Source: Acidimicrobiales bacterium
GTDB taxonomy: Bacteria > Actinomycetota > Acidimicrobiia > Acidimicrobiales > SZUA-35
Direction: 5' to 3'
Length of the DNA stretch: 56,192 nt
Assembly (NCBI GenBank): GCA_013003535.1
Contig: JABDIY010000004.1
Coordinates: 1 to 56,192, forward strand
The translations under genes were made by a program, and so were the position numbers. Below, piece after piece: positions 7,585 to 16,135 of the stretch. The first letter of the stretch is position 1; every line of letters starts with the position of its first letter. A model generated the notes under the pieces. It made no database searches. It was not told the origin of the DNA and was given only the letters and a program-made list of their open reading frames with translations.

Positions 7585-8199
7585 GTGGCCCACTATTTCA
7601 GCGATGACGTCGACGCAGACAGCGTCAAGTCGCAGCCGGCCACTGTGGAGCTCAACGTGCCCGGAATGACCGCCACACTGGCCACTGACCGGGGTGTCTT
7701 CTCCGCCGGTCAGGTGGACACTGGCAGTCGCCTTCTCCTGATCTCCGGGCCACCTCCAGTCGTCGGGGATCGAGTCATAGTGGACGTCGGTGCCGGCTAC
7801 GGCCCAATTGCTGTGACCCTGGCCAAGAAGAATCCGGGCGCCACGATCTGGGCCGTGGAGGTGAATCCCCGAGCCCGCCAACTTTGTGAACGCAATGCCA
7901 TCGCCCTCGGGCTCACCAACGTGCGTGTCGTGACACCTGAGGAGTTCCCGGAGAATCTCACCGTCGACCGCATCTGGAGCAACCCGCCGATACGAATAGG
8001 GAAGGCGCCTTTGCGGGAACTCCTATCGTCTTGGCTCACTCGGCTCGCCCCGGCCGGATCCGCCCACCTCGTGGTCCAGAAGAACCTCGGAGCCGACAGT
8101 TTGGCCAAGTGGTTGATCGCAGAGGGATACGGGGTGGAGCGACGGGCTGCTCAAAAGGGATTTCGGATTCTCGATGTCAAACCGAAAGCGGAGCTATGA
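7585..8199 (+). CDS. Class I SAM-dependent methyltransferase, RsmC-like
   Basis: A 204-residue protein matching the small-subunit rRNA m2G methyltransferase (RsmC/YbiN-like) C-terminal domain. SAM motif I is VDVGAGYGPIAVTLA (66-80); the acidic loop VEVNPRAR (91-98) follows; motif IV is SNPPIRIGK (132-140), the NPPI/F signature of base N-methyltransferases with GK behind it as in RsmC. The full-length E. coli enzyme has an extra N-terminal domain; this short form is normal in actinobacteria. The stop overlaps the next gene as ATGA, giving a two-gene RNA modification operon. Confidence 0.8.
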   Translation: MAHYFSDDVDADSVKSQPATVELNVPGMTATLATDRGVFSAGQVDTGSRLLLISGPPPVVGDRVIVDVGAGYGPIAVTLAKKNPGATIWAVEVNPRARQLCERNAIALGLTNVRVVTPEEFPENLTVDRIWSNPPIRIGKAPLRELLSSWLTRLAPAGSAHLVVQKNLGADSLAKWLIAEGYGVERRAAQKGFRILDVKPKAEL

Positions 8200-8720
8200 A
8201 ACCGCTGGGTCCCACAGAACTGAAGCGACTGCACCGGAGCTGGCGTAGAAAGACCGCCCACGATATGGCGGTCATCTGCGACGGCGTGCAGCAGCCTTTC
8301 AACGTGGGAAGCATCATGCGGAGCGCGGCGGCCTACGGGATCAAACACCTTTGGCTGGTGCCGCCTACGGCCGATCCCAGCAGCCCCAAAGTGCAGGTCA
8401 CGGCCAAGGGATGTGATCGTTTCCTGCAGATCGAACGGGCCGAGAGTGGTGCCGATGCCGTGGCGGCCGCAAAAGCTCTGGGGTACCAGGTGGTGGCAAT
8501 CGAACTTACCGCCGAAGCCAAACCGATCTTTGAAGTAGATCTGAATGGTGGCCCGGTGGCAATCGTGGTCGGCCACGAGGAACGGGGCGTCCATCGAGAC
8601 ACCCTCGCCGCCGTTGACCTAACCGTTTTCCTACCGCTTGTTGGCAATGTCGGTTCCCTCAACGTCGGCCACACCGCCACCGCCGCCCTCGCCGAACTCC
8701 GCCGCCAAGGCTGGTCCTGA
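8196..8720 (+). CDS. SpoU/TrmH-family RNA 2'-O-methyltransferase
   Basis: A 174-residue SPOUT-class enzyme started at the ATG overlapping the previous stop (ATGA). SpoU motif 1 is PFNVGSIMRSAAAYG, motif 2 IVVGHEERGV and motif 3 LPLVGNVGSLNVGHTATAAL, the last being the trefoil-knot SAM site with the conserved asparagine and serine. It methylates a ribose 2'-OH in tRNA or rRNA; the short single-domain length resembles TrmH/TrmL-like proteins. The reading frame remains open past the TGA for a further 79 codons (see the 8721-9083 entry). Confidence 0.85.
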   Translation: MKPLGPTELKRLHRSWRRKTAHDMAVICDGVQQPFNVGSIMRSAAAYGIKHLWLVPPTADPSSPKVQVTAKGCDRFLQIERAESGADAVAAAKALGYQVVAIELTAEAKPIFEVDLNGGPVAIVVGHEERGVHRDTLAAVDLTVFLPLVGNVGSLNVGHTATAALAELRRQGWS

Positions 8721-9083
8721 GCGAGGGGCGACATTCACAGTCTCACGACCTGTGTCCACAACATTCGGGGCGGTAGCAATGAGGCTTTCGCTCCGTTTCG
8801 TGATCTGCCTTGGTTCAACGATGGTTGCGGTGTTGCGGTGGGTGAGAGTTATCTTGTGATTCCTCAGCCGATCAATCAGTTTGTTGAGTCCTCTCCGTCG
8901 CAGTTTCGAACGGAGGAGGGACCGGGCACGACGCAGACCCGCCCGGGAACCTGAACCGTCCAAGAATTTCACGCCTGTCTTGGGTGCCGCTCCCCGGAGT
9001 GCTATTGGTTGTCACCACCGATATTCAATTTGATGCATTTTCCCTGGTCATAGGCTGTCACACCCTCTGATTAGGGTTAGAAC
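8721..9083. other. Stretch without a convincing gene before the HNH gene
   Basis: 363 bases. In the frame of the preceding methyltransferase an open stretch runs from its TGA to a stop near 8960 (about 79 codons, including APFRDLPWFNDGCGVAVGES) but has no start codon of its own. On the opposite strand a 113-codon frame (8631-8972) runs into the methyltransferase gene and has a poly-Gly stretch typical of antisense reading. Neither has a recognisable family. The last 15 bases hold the TAGGGT element of the HNH gene. It may be decayed DNA left from insertion of the HNH locus. Confidence 0.4.
9072..9077 (+). promoter_or_regulatory. -10 element (TAGGGT) for the HNH gene, leaderless type
   Basis: TAGGGT, exactly 6 bases, then the ATG at 9084. 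No Shine-Dalgarno sequence in between; no clear -35. Confidence 0.5.
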
Positions 9084-10373
9084 ATGAACCCGCCCGCTCC
9101 TCTCGCTGCTCCGGCAGATCCGGTTTCGGAGTGCTTGCGGGACCATGCTGCGCTGTTAGATCGGTCCCAGTTTCAAGCATTGGGTGAGGACGAGATCATC
9201 GATTTCGTGCGTTCCAACGAGCGGGTAATCCGACGTTTGGAAGCTGTTGGGTCAGCGGTGGCCAGTCGGCTTACCGAGCTGGGTGGGCTGAGCGCCGAGG
9301 ACGTGTTTTCCACCGTAGGCAAACACTCTACCGGCGAGGCCCGCCGGGTGCAGCGCCGTGGCGGTCTAGCCAACCGGCTGCCCACCCTCACTCGTGGTTT
9401 CCTGGCCGGCACCATCCCCACTGCAAACTTGGACACCGTGGCGTCGGCTCGGCACAAGCTCCGTCACGATCCCGCGTGGGAGGCGGCGTTCGATGCCAAG
9501 GATGCGTCGATGACGCGCAAGGCCAGCCGGATGAATCCAAAACGGTTCGCCGGCTGGATACGAGATCTGGTGGACCGGATCTCCGATGACGGTCAGACCG
9601 AGCAGCAATCCGATGCCGATAAGAACAGTTTTCGGTCGTGGACCAACAGCGAGGGCCGCTGGCAAGCCAGATTGGACCTCGATCCAATGGCTGGGGAGAA
9701 GTTTCAGAACGCCATCGACGGTGAAGCTCGCTCACTGGCCAAGCAAGCCACGTTGGCTGGCGAAACGGCCCATCACGGCGAGAACCTCAACGCAACAGCG
9801 GCATGTTCGCTGGTCGATTCGGCCAGCGGCACCAAGGGTCGTCCGTCAATCAACGTGGTCGTCGACCTCGACACCCTCCGGCACGGCCCATGGGACGGCA
9901 CGATCAAAAGAACAGGCGGTGGCAACAACATCTCATTGCCATCTCTCCACCAATTCCTGTGCGATGCGTGGATTACCCACACCGTCCTCCACGAAGACGG
10001 CAGGGCACTCGCCGTCGGGCGCAAATATCGGACCGCCACCGACGCTCAACGTGACGCTCTTCGCATCATGTACCAAACCTGTGCCATGTGCGAGGTCCAG
10101 TTCGACCACTGTGAGATCCACCACATCATCGAATGGGAACACCACGGCCCCACCGACCTCAACAATCTCATCCCCCTGTGCAGTGTCCACCATCAACGGA
10201 TCCACCACGGCTGGCAACTCAAACTTGATGATCAACGAAACCTCCATTGCTCCCGTCCCGACGGACGGCACTGGAAAACCCTGCCCCTTCCGTCCGCCGC
10301 CTCATGCCGAGCGCGGCACGAATACCGCCAACGAAAAAGAGCCCATGAACGACAACCGTCCACAACCGACTAA
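9084..10373 (+). CDS. DUF222 / 13E12-repeat HNH endonuclease-like protein
   Basis: A 429-residue protein of the actinobacterial 13E12 family. The first 300 residues are the helical DUF222 region (with SERVI-like RRLEAVGSAVASRLTELGG near 50). The HNH domain begins around residue 332 with CAMC, followed by HCEIHHIIEWEHHGPTDLNN and LCSVHHQRIHHG, so the zinc cysteines and the His-His/Asn-His catalytic positions are intact. Such genes are multicopy in actinobacteria and behave like scattered selfish or recombination-associated elements; no in-cell role is established. It lies between the methyltransferase pair and priA, flanked by weakly coding DNA. Confidence 0.85.
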   Translation: MNPPAPLAAPADPVSECLRDHAALLDRSQFQALGEDEIIDFVRSNERVIRRLEAVGSAVASRLTELGGLSAEDVFSTVGKHSTGEARRVQRRGGLANRLPTLTRGFLAGTIPTANLDTVASARHKLRHDPAWEAAFDAKDASMTRKASRMNPKRFAGWIRDLVDRISDDGQTEQQSDADKNSFRSWTNSEGRWQARLDLDPMAGEKFQNAIDGEARSLAKQATLAGETAHHGENLNATAACSLVDSASGTKGRPSINVVVDLDTLRHGPWDGTIKRTGGGNNISLPSLHQFLCDAWITHTVLHEDGRALAVGRKYRTATDAQRDALRIMYQTCAMCEVQFDHCEIHHIIEWEHHGPTDLNNLIPLCSVHHQRIHHGWQLKLDDQRNLHCSRPDGRHWKTLPLPSAASCRARHEYRQRKRAHERQPSTTD

Positions 10374-10447
10374 CCCGGAACGGCCCATCCGGGCCACATC
10401 CGCCCGCCCTCCGTCAAGTGAACGAATGAGCTCTCCCGCACCCGGGT

Positions 10448-10655
10448 ATGAACCGATCCAGGACCACAACCCCGTGCGGGCGAGACCTCCGTTACGTGCT
10501 CACCGACTACATCTCCCGCGGCTATCGAACCATCGCCTACCTCGTGGAACAAACTCGCCGAAGAAGGCTACACAGTCTGGGATCGCGCTTCTAACGACAA
10601 CGTTGAAGAGTCGATCGACCGCCAACATCCCAACACAGCTCATGACCCGCACTAG
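10448..10655 (+). pseudogene. Frameshifted small ORF between the HNH gene and priA
   Basis: An ATG at 10448 opens a frame reading GRDLRYVLTDYISRGYRTIA and then LVE at about 10549. A +1 change into the third frame near 10550 continues as KLAEEGYTVWDRASNDNVEE and ends at TAG 10653-10655, giving about 68 residues in total. Both halves look protein-like and join smoothly (YLVE-x-KLAEEGY), which suggests one small gene with a single-base insertion. No family is recognised. Its stop overlaps the stop of the convergent priA gene. Could also be chance or a sequencing error. Confidence 0.4.
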
Positions 10656-12385
10656 GCACGAGGCGGATCCACCGCTACCGAGACCCGAGAATCCTTCGGC
10701 CGGGGTATGGCCGAGAGTGCTGCAGCCACCGTCGCTCGGTCCGGGCCCTTCACCAAAAACTTGTTGGCACTGTCGGGTCCAACTACCTCCAACCCCAAAC
10801 GTTCCCGCAACGGCTCCACAAAAGCGTCCGAGCCGGTACCGCCCACCTGTGCCAACCCGCCGAAGGGGGGAAGATTCGTGTGCGCTCGCAACTCCAACTC
10901 GCTCGAGGTGAAACCTTCCGGGTTGGCTTTCATGGCGGCTTGGAGAACACGATGATTCGGCGATCGAGTCTGCACCAGAACCCGACCTCCATCTGCCCGT
11001 GGCCCCACGATGGTGCAGGCCCGCAACAGCAGAGCCATCGCCTGCTCAGCGGCTCGGTAACGGGGTGCCAACAGTTCATTGTCGAAATCGAGAAAGGCCA
11101 CCGTGCGAGCCGATGCCACCCGATGCAGGAGCGCCTCGGTGCCTACAACCACACGATTGTCTAGGCCCTCACCGCCCGCCGATGTACCAGTGACTTCCCC
11201 CACTGGCTCCCGGAGTAGGACGCTCAGTTCTTCGGCGACTTTGGTGACACCCAACCGCAGCCGCTTCAGTTTGGTGCTCCCGCACTCGGCACAGACCAAC
11301 GGTCTGGATTCGCCAGACCGTCGCGCCACCAGTTTCCCATCTAGCTCCACCATGAGCTCTTGACGGTCCTGGGTTCGAATCAGTTCGCCGCAAACGGCGC
11401 AAGCCATCATGACCGAGCGGCCCTTCCGATTCAGAATGCAGAGCGCTCGGCCGCCCTCCCGCAACCGTCGGCTAAGCGCCCCGGTGAACAATCCGCCTCT
11501 ACCAGGATCGTCATCCCGGCGATCCACGACTTGCACGATCGGCCAGCCTTGGCGTTCTGCGGACCGGTCGGGTAGGCGCACGTCGGGAACTCGATGGATC
11601 ACAGCAGGGCTGGGGCTGGCACTGACCAGAAGGCACGGGATCCCAGCCCGGGATGCTCGCTCGATTGCGACGTCCCGAGCATTCCACGTGGGGTTCCGTT
11701 CATTGATCAACCCATCATCGTGCTCGTCGATAACCACGATCGACGCGAGATCGGGAACACTGGCAAACGCCGCCGAGCGGGCCCCGAGAACTACTCCGCC
11801 GGTGAACCCACCCGCCCACTCCTGAGGAAATCGATGGGTCCGTACCCCGGCTCTGGCCAGGCGACCGGCGTACCGAGCTGCGGTCATGTGATCTGGGGCG
11901 ATCACTATCGCCGGACCGAGCGCAGCGGCGGCCCGTACGATCTCGAATCTGTCGCTCGCCGGAGCGCTGCGAACGACGCGGGGACCGCTTCCGTCGAATA
12001 GTGAAACCGCTCCCATCGCTGGACCAGCCGCTACCGGAGCAGGACTTGGCCCCGGCAGGCGGTGGATATACGGCTCGGGACTGGCGGTGCCAAGAACCGC
12101 CGACCATCGTCCGGCCCACTCTTTGGCCACCCATTCAGCGAGATCCACAACCTCGGGGAGCGGCCCGAAGGAAGACGCCTTGAGCAGGGGTTCCAGCTTT
12201 ACCCCTTCCGGTGGCTCAGTGTCGACTCCTACCACCCAGCCAGCAGTGCGCCGCCCGTTGATCGAAACTCTCACGATCGTGCCTACCCGGATGGGAGGGC
12301 CACTCAGGTCGTTCGGGACCGAATAATCGAATGCCTTGTTGAGCCCGGAGACGTCGGGAAGGACTCGGACCACCTGTTCCTTCAT
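10652..12385 (-). CDS. priA: PriA-like primosomal protein, helicase-inactive actinobacterial type
   Basis: About 577 residues when started at the ATG at 12385 (MKEQVVRVLPDVSG); a GTG at 12430 would add 15 arginine-rich residues. The N-terminal DNA-binding domain has NKAFDYSVP and GTIVRVSINGRRTAGWVVG. The Walker A motif of true PriA is absent, while the Walker B-like VIDEHDDGLINE and WNARDVAIERASRAG remain. Only four zinc cysteines are visible (CAVCGE, CAECGS) against eight in E. coli PriA. Loss of helicase motifs is established for actinobacterial PriA, so it is probably a DNA-structure-binding restart protein rather than a helicase. It follows metK closely, as in related genomes. Confidence 0.88.
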   Translation of the reverse strand: MKEQVVRVLPDVSGLNKAFDYSVPNDLSGPPIRVGTIVRVSINGRRTAGWVVGVDTEPPEGVKLEPLLKASSFGPLPEVVDLAEWVAKEWAGRWSAVLGTASPEPYIHRLPGPSPAPVAAGPAMGAVSLFDGSGPRVVRSAPASDRFEIVRAAAALGPAIVIAPDHMTAARYAGRLARAGVRTHRFPQEWAGGFTGGVVLGARSAAFASVPDLASIVVIDEHDDGLINERNPTWNARDVAIERASRAGIPCLLVSASPSPAVIHRVPDVRLPDRSAERQGWPIVQVVDRRDDDPGRGGLFTGALSRRLREGGRALCILNRKGRSVMMACAVCGELIRTQDRQELMVELDGKLVARRSGESRPLVCAECGSTKLKRLRLGVTKVAEELSVLLREPVGEVTGTSAGGEGLDNRVVVGTEALLHRVASARTVAFLDFDNELLAPRYRAAEQAMALLLRACTIVGPRADGGRVLVQTRSPNHRVLQAAMKANPEGFTSSELELRAHTNLPPFGGLAQVGGTGSDAFVEPLRERLGLEVVGPDSANKFLVKGPDRATVAAALSAIPRPKDSRVSVAVDPPRA

Positions 12386-12433
12386 CGTGGACACGGCCTC
12401 AGCCCTACGCCGTTGGCGCAGAGCGGCCACATC

Positions 12434-13654
12434 TCAGAGTCCGAGGGTGGACTTCAGACCGTCTACTCGATCGGTGCGCTCCCAAGTGAAGAAGCCGTCG
12501 TCGGTGGCGGGTCGACCGAAGTGACCATACGCTGCCGTCGGAACATAGATTGGACGACGCAACTCGAGATCGTGGAGAATTGCTGCCGGACGGAGGTCGA
12601 AAACCTCAGCGACAGCAGCGTTGATCTTGGCCGGATCGACAGCCTCGGTGCCGAACGTTTCGACCATGATCGAAATGGGATGGGCCACACCGATGGCATA
12701 CGCAACCTGCACTTCACAACGGTCGGCTGCTCCCGCCGCTACGAGGTTCTTCGCCACCCAACGGGTGGCATAGGCGCCTGAGCGGTCCACCTTGGACGGG
12801 TCTTTGCCACTGAAGGCGCCCCCGCCGTGGCGAGCGGAACCGCCATAGGTGTCAACAATGATCTTGCGCCCAGTGAGACCGGCATCTCCCACCGGACCAC
12901 CGATCACGAAGTGTCCCGTGGGATTCACCAGGACTTCGTACTCATCTCCGGCGAACTGCTCGGGGACCATCGGTCGGATCACGTGCTCGATCAGATCGGG
13001 ACGGATCATCGAGTCTCTATCGATTCCTTCGTCATGTTGGGTGGAGATCAAAACGGTTCGCAAACGGACCGGTTTCCCGCCTTCGTAGTCAAAGCTGACC
13101 TGGGTTTTCCCGTCCGGGCGAAGGTAGGGAACGGTGCCTGCTCGTCGCACCTCGGCGAGCCGTTCGGCCATCCGATGGGCAAGGTGGATCGGCAGAGGCA
13201 TCAACTCAGACGTCTCGGTGCAGGCATACCCGAACATCATTCCCTGGTCGCCGGCGCCTTGTTCGTCGTAAGGATCTCCTGAGGACGACCCGGACCGGAT
13301 TTCCTCGGACTTATCGACGCCCATGGCGATATCGGCGGACTGTTCATCGAGGCTGACCATCACACCGCAAGTTGCCCCGTCGAAGCCATAACTTTCAGAG
13401 TCGTACCCAATCCGAGTAATCCGGTCCCGAACAACCCGCGGGATGTCTACATAGGCTTTGGTGGAGATCTCCCCGGCCACGATGGCCATCCCGGTGGTCA
13501 CCAGAGTCTCGCACGCTACCCGGGCGTCCGGATCCTCGGCCAGGATGGCATCGAGAATCGAGTCCGAGATCTGATCGGCCATCTTGTCTGGGTGGCCCTC
13601 GGTCACCGACTCAGAGGTAAAGGTGAAGGTTCCGTTCACTGCTTTTGGTTTCAT
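12434..13654 (-). CDS. metK: S-adenosylmethionine synthetase
   Basis: A 406-residue enzyme making SAM from methionine and ATP, full length for the family. [16 protein letters not shown] (16-31) is the first ATP/Mg motif, [16 protein letters not shown] (133-148) the signature, and [19 protein letters not shown] (277-295) the P-loop-like phosphate motif; all catalytic residues are present. The ATG start overlaps the coaBC stop by four bases (ATGA), so there is no room for a SAM riboswitch directly before it. Confidence 0.97.
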   Translation of the reverse strand: MKPKAVNGTFTFTSESVTEGHPDKMADQISDSILDAILAEDPDARVACETLVTTGMAIVAGEISTKAYVDIPRVVRDRITRIGYDSESYGFDGATCGVMVSLDEQSADIAMGVDKSEEIRSGSSSGDPYDEQGAGDQGMMFGYACTETSELMPLPIHLAHRMAERLAEVRRAGTVPYLRPDGKTQVSFDYEGGKPVRLRTVLISTQHDEGIDRDSMIRPDLIEHVIRPMVPEQFAGDEYEVLVNPTGHFVIGGPVGDAGLTGRKIIVDTYGGSARHGGGAFSGKDPSKVDRSGAYATRWVAKNLVAAGAADRCEVQVAYAIGVAHPISIMVETFGTEAVDPAKINAAVAEVFDLRPAAILHDLELRRPIYVPTAAYGHFGRPATDDGFFTWERTDRVDGLKSTLGL

Positions 13655-14898
13655 TTCTGTTTGGGATGTTTAGTTTTCAGCCTGTCGGCAATTACTTCGC
13701 AGATTCCACTGGCGATCTGCTCTTTGGATCGTAGGGACAGCGACACCTCAAATCCGTCATTTCCGTAGATCGTGACGGCATTGGTGGAGTGAGCAAAACC
13801 CACCTGGTCGGCTGCGACATCATTGGCAACGATGAGATCGAGATTCTTTCGATGCAGCTTTGACTGGGCGTTCTGGGAGACATTCTGCGTTTCGGCAGCA
13901 AAACCCACAAGCAGCGATGTGAGCTGCCCGGCCGCTTTCAGGGTCCCCAATTCCTCGAGAATGTCTACGGTTGGGTGCAGCGTCAGCGAAGGGATTCCAG
14001 CGACTTTCTTGATCTTCTGATCGGAGGCGGATTGCGGGGCGAAATCGGCGACGGCTGCGGCCATGACGATGACGTGGGCAGCGGCGCTTCCGCTCATGAC
14101 GGCTTGATGCATTTGTGCAGCTGTTTCTACATCGATCCTCCGGATTCCCGACGATGACGGAATGGCCGCGGTAGTGACGAGCGTGACTTCGGCCCCGGCG
14201 AGTTTGGCGGCCTCGGCGATTGCATGACCTTGCTTGCCAGAAGACCTGTTGCCGATGAAACGAACCGGATCGATCGGCTCTCGGGTACCACCGGCGCTGA
14301 CCAGTACTCTCTTGCCGGCCAGCTGGTGGGCGTTGGGTCCGATCGTGGTGAGTACTGCCTCCACAACAGTTTCGGGGGCGGCGAGCCGTCCCTTACCTAT
14401 GTCGCCGCCGGCGAGACGCCCATCCTCGGGCGGGACGACTATCACTCCCCGCTCCGCCAATACGTCGAGGTTTTCCATCACCGCCGGGTGTTCCCACATC
14501 TCGGTATGCATGGCCGGACACACGATGACTGGGGCTTCGGTGGCGATCAACGTGGCCGATAGCAGGTCGGCCGAGCGCCCGGTTCTGAGATCGGAAATGA
14601 TTCTGGCAGTTGCCGGGCACACAACGACTACGTCGGCGGTTTGGCCAAGTTGCGTGTGTGGAATGGTGACCTCGTCAGTCCAGAGCGACGTTTTGGGAGG
14701 TTCCGAAGCCAACGCGCGAAAGGTGGTCTCGCCCACCATGTTCAAGGCGGCGTCAGTGAGAACCGGCACCACGTAGGCACCGAGGTCAATCAACCTGCGA
14801 CAGACCTCGATGGCCTTATACGCCGCAATACCACCGGTCACACCGAGGACAACTCGTTTACCGGCCAGCGGTAAAGGAGCGTTACTCGGCTGCGTCAC
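13651..14898 (-). CDS. coaBC: Bifunctional phosphopantothenoylcysteine decarboxylase / phosphopantothenate-cysteine ligase
   Basis: A 415-residue two-domain protein of coenzyme A synthesis. The N-terminal CoaC flavoprotein domain (about 1-185) has [18 protein letters not shown] and the active-site [13 protein letters not shown]. The C-terminal CoaB ligase domain (about 190-415) has [33 protein letters not shown] and [15 protein letters not shown]. The start is a GTG at 14898 that overlaps the 3' end of rpoZ by 17 bases. The same rpoZ-coaBC-metK-priA order is widespread in actinobacteria. Confidence 0.95.
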   Translation of the reverse strand: MTQPSNAPLPLAGKRVVLGVTGGIAAYKAIEVCRRLIDLGAYVVPVLTDAALNMVGETTFRALASEPPKTSLWTDEVTIPHTQLGQTADVVVVCPATARIISDLRTGRSADLLSATLIATEAPVIVCPAMHTEMWEHPAVMENLDVLAERGVIVVPPEDGRLAGGDIGKGRLAAPETVVEAVLTTIGPNAHQLAGKRVLVSAGGTREPIDPVRFIGNRSSGKQGHAIAEAAKLAGAEVTLVTTAAIPSSSGIRRIDVETAAQMHQAVMSGSAAAHVIVMAAAVADFAPQSASDQKIKKVAGIPSLTLHPTVDILEELGTLKAAGQLTSLLVGFAAETQNVSQNAQSKLHRKNLDLIVANDVAADQVGFAHSTNAVTIYGNDGFEVSLSLRSKEQIASGICEVIADRLKTKHPKQK

Positions 14899-15205
14899 CC
14901 GCAGCCTCAGCGTCGGCTTTGGCGGCAGCTTCAGCGGCGGCGACTTCGAGGGGATCAGGGAGCGCTACCCGAATGATCTTGTCTGCGGCGATTTCTTCGA
15001 ATGCAATCGACAAGGGCTTGCGGGCTACCGAGGCGACCTGTGGGGGCACATGGGCGCCAACGCCCTGAGAGTTCAGATCACCGAAGTAGGCATTGATCTG
15101 TCGGGCCCGGGTGGAAGCGAAGGTGCACAACCCGAACTTGGAATCGGTGCGGCGAAGGAGCTCCTCGACACTTGGTTCCATCATCGAATCGGTGTGCTCA
15201 GTCAT
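14882..15205 (-). CDS. rpoZ: RNA polymerase omega subunit
   Basis: A 107-residue protein. EELLRRTDSKFGLCTFASTRARQI (near 14-37) carries the omega core, which clamps the beta' C-terminus; VARKPLSIAFEEIAADKI is the second conserved helix. The last 25 residues are an Ala/Glu-rich tail. The start ATG overlaps the gmk stop (ATGA). Confidence 0.95.
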   Translation of the reverse strand: MTEHTDSMMEPSVEELLRRTDSKFGLCTFASTRARQINAYFGDLNSQGVGAHVPPQVASVARKPLSIAFEEIAADKIIRVALPDPLEVAAAEAAAKADAEAAGDAAE

Positions 15206-15768
15206 AAGTCCTCCAGCATAGCGCTGGAATCGGCGCCAGCAGTGATGATGCGATACAGCTCCTCAACCGATTCTTCTACTGTGTTGTTGACAACGACGAT
15301 CGCCCCGAGCTGCGCTCCAGCACTAGCTTCTTCGGCAGCTTTGGTCAGCCGTTGAGCTACCATCTCGGGCGGATCACCGCGCTTTTCAAGTCGGCGACGC
15401 TGGGCCTCCGGGCTTGGCGCCTGGAGAAAGATCAAGATTGGATCATCCACCAATTTGAGCACCTGACGAGCACCCTGGACGTCGATCTCGAGAATGATGT
15501 TGGCCCCGTTCGGGGCCTCGGGAATCGGCGTGCCGTAGAGGTTGCCGAGAAATTCAGCCCATTCGAGAAATCCGCCTTCTTCGATTCGTTTTTCGAACGC
15601 CTCCCGAGATACGAAAACATAGGCATCATCGGATTCGCCGGGCCGTTGAGCACGAGTGGTCCAGCTTCGACTCAGCCAGAGTTCGGGATACTTGGCAACG
15701 AGGGCCGCGACAACCGTTCCTTTCCCGACGCCGCCGGGGCCGGAGATGACAACGACCCGTCCGCTCAG
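15202..15768 (-). CDS. gmk: Guanylate kinase, apparent CTG start
   Basis: A 188-residue kinase converting GMP to GDP. The P-loop is VISGPGGVGKGTVVAAL (about 6-22); WTTRAQRPGESDDAYVFV is the GMP-binding region, FLEWAEFLGNLYGTP and ILEIDVQGARQV follow in normal order. The frame contains no ATG, GTG or TTG before the P-loop, either just upstream or through the last 40 codons of mihF. The only sensible start is CTG at 15768, which overlaps the mihF stop as CTGA and gives an N-terminus of normal length (Met-Ser-Gly-Arg then the P-loop strand). Translation is probably reinitiated by coupling to mihF. Confidence 0.9.
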   Translation of the reverse strand: MSGRVVVISGPGGVGKGTVVAALVAKYPELWLSRSWTTRAQRPGESDDAYVFVSREAFEKRIEEGGFLEWAEFLGNLYGTPIPEAPNGANIILEIDVQGARQVLKLVDDPILIFLQAPSPEAQRRRLEKRGDPPEMVAQRLTKAAEEASAGAQLGAIVVVNNTVEESVEELYRIITAGADSSAMLEDL

Positions 15769-16079
15769 GAGAACGCCTCGAGTAGAGCGGCTCGCTGTTT
15801 TGCGCCCAGGCCAGACAGGCGTCTGCTCTCGGCGATACCGAGTTCTTCCATGGATCGTCGCGCTCCGACCTTGCCGACGCCCGGGAGCGATTCGAGCACT
15901 GCGAGAACTTTGATTTTGGCGATCACGACGTCGGCGTCTGCTTGGTCGAGAAGTTCGGGGAGCGTGACGCTTCCCATTTTCAGGCGATGTTTGATTTCGG
16001 AGCGAACTTTGCGAACCAGGGCGGCTTTTTCCAGCGCGGCTCGGCGTTGCTCGTCGGTGAGCTTGGGTGGTGTTGGCAT
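15765..16079 (-). CDS. mihF: Actinobacterial integration host factor (mIHF-like)
   Basis: About 104 residues from the ATG at 16079 (MPTPPKLTDEQRRAALEK); an upstream ATG at 16097 would add 6 residues. The basic helical N-terminus followed by the helix-two-turn-helix SLPGVGKVGARRSMEELGI is diagnostic for the mycobacterial IHF family, a small nucleoid-associated DNA-bending protein essential in mycobacteria. It sits directly before gmk, the conserved actinobacterial order. A separate promoter may lie in the 38-base gap after pyrF. Confidence 0.92.
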   Translation of the reverse strand: MPTPPKLTDEQRRAALEKAALVRKVRSEIKHRLKMGSVTLPELLDQADADVVIAKIKVLAVLESLPGVGKVGARRSMEELGIAESRRLSGLGAKQRAALLEAFS

Positions 16080-16135
16080 ATATCTACCGTAATGCAACTG
16101 ACACGAAACGGATAGTCAGCCCTGCTCAGATTGTT

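Noticed and set aside
8631-8972. 113-codon minus-strand frame across the end of the SpoU-type gene
   Set aside because: Half of it is antisense to the methyltransferase and contains a Gly run; no start signal or family.
9586-10911. A 441-codon open frame on the plus strand
   Set aside because: It lies in another frame of the HNH gene and runs on into the antisense of priA; Pro/Thr/Arg-rich composition without family motifs marks it as a shadow.
13640-13680. SAM riboswitch before metK
   Set aside because: metK overlaps the coaBC stop by four bases and no riboswitch core was seen in the coding DNA upstream.
15202-15462. gmk as a truncated 86-residue gene
   Set aside because: The upstream sequence in the same frame encodes the whole P-loop and GMP-binding half; only the start codon is unusual.
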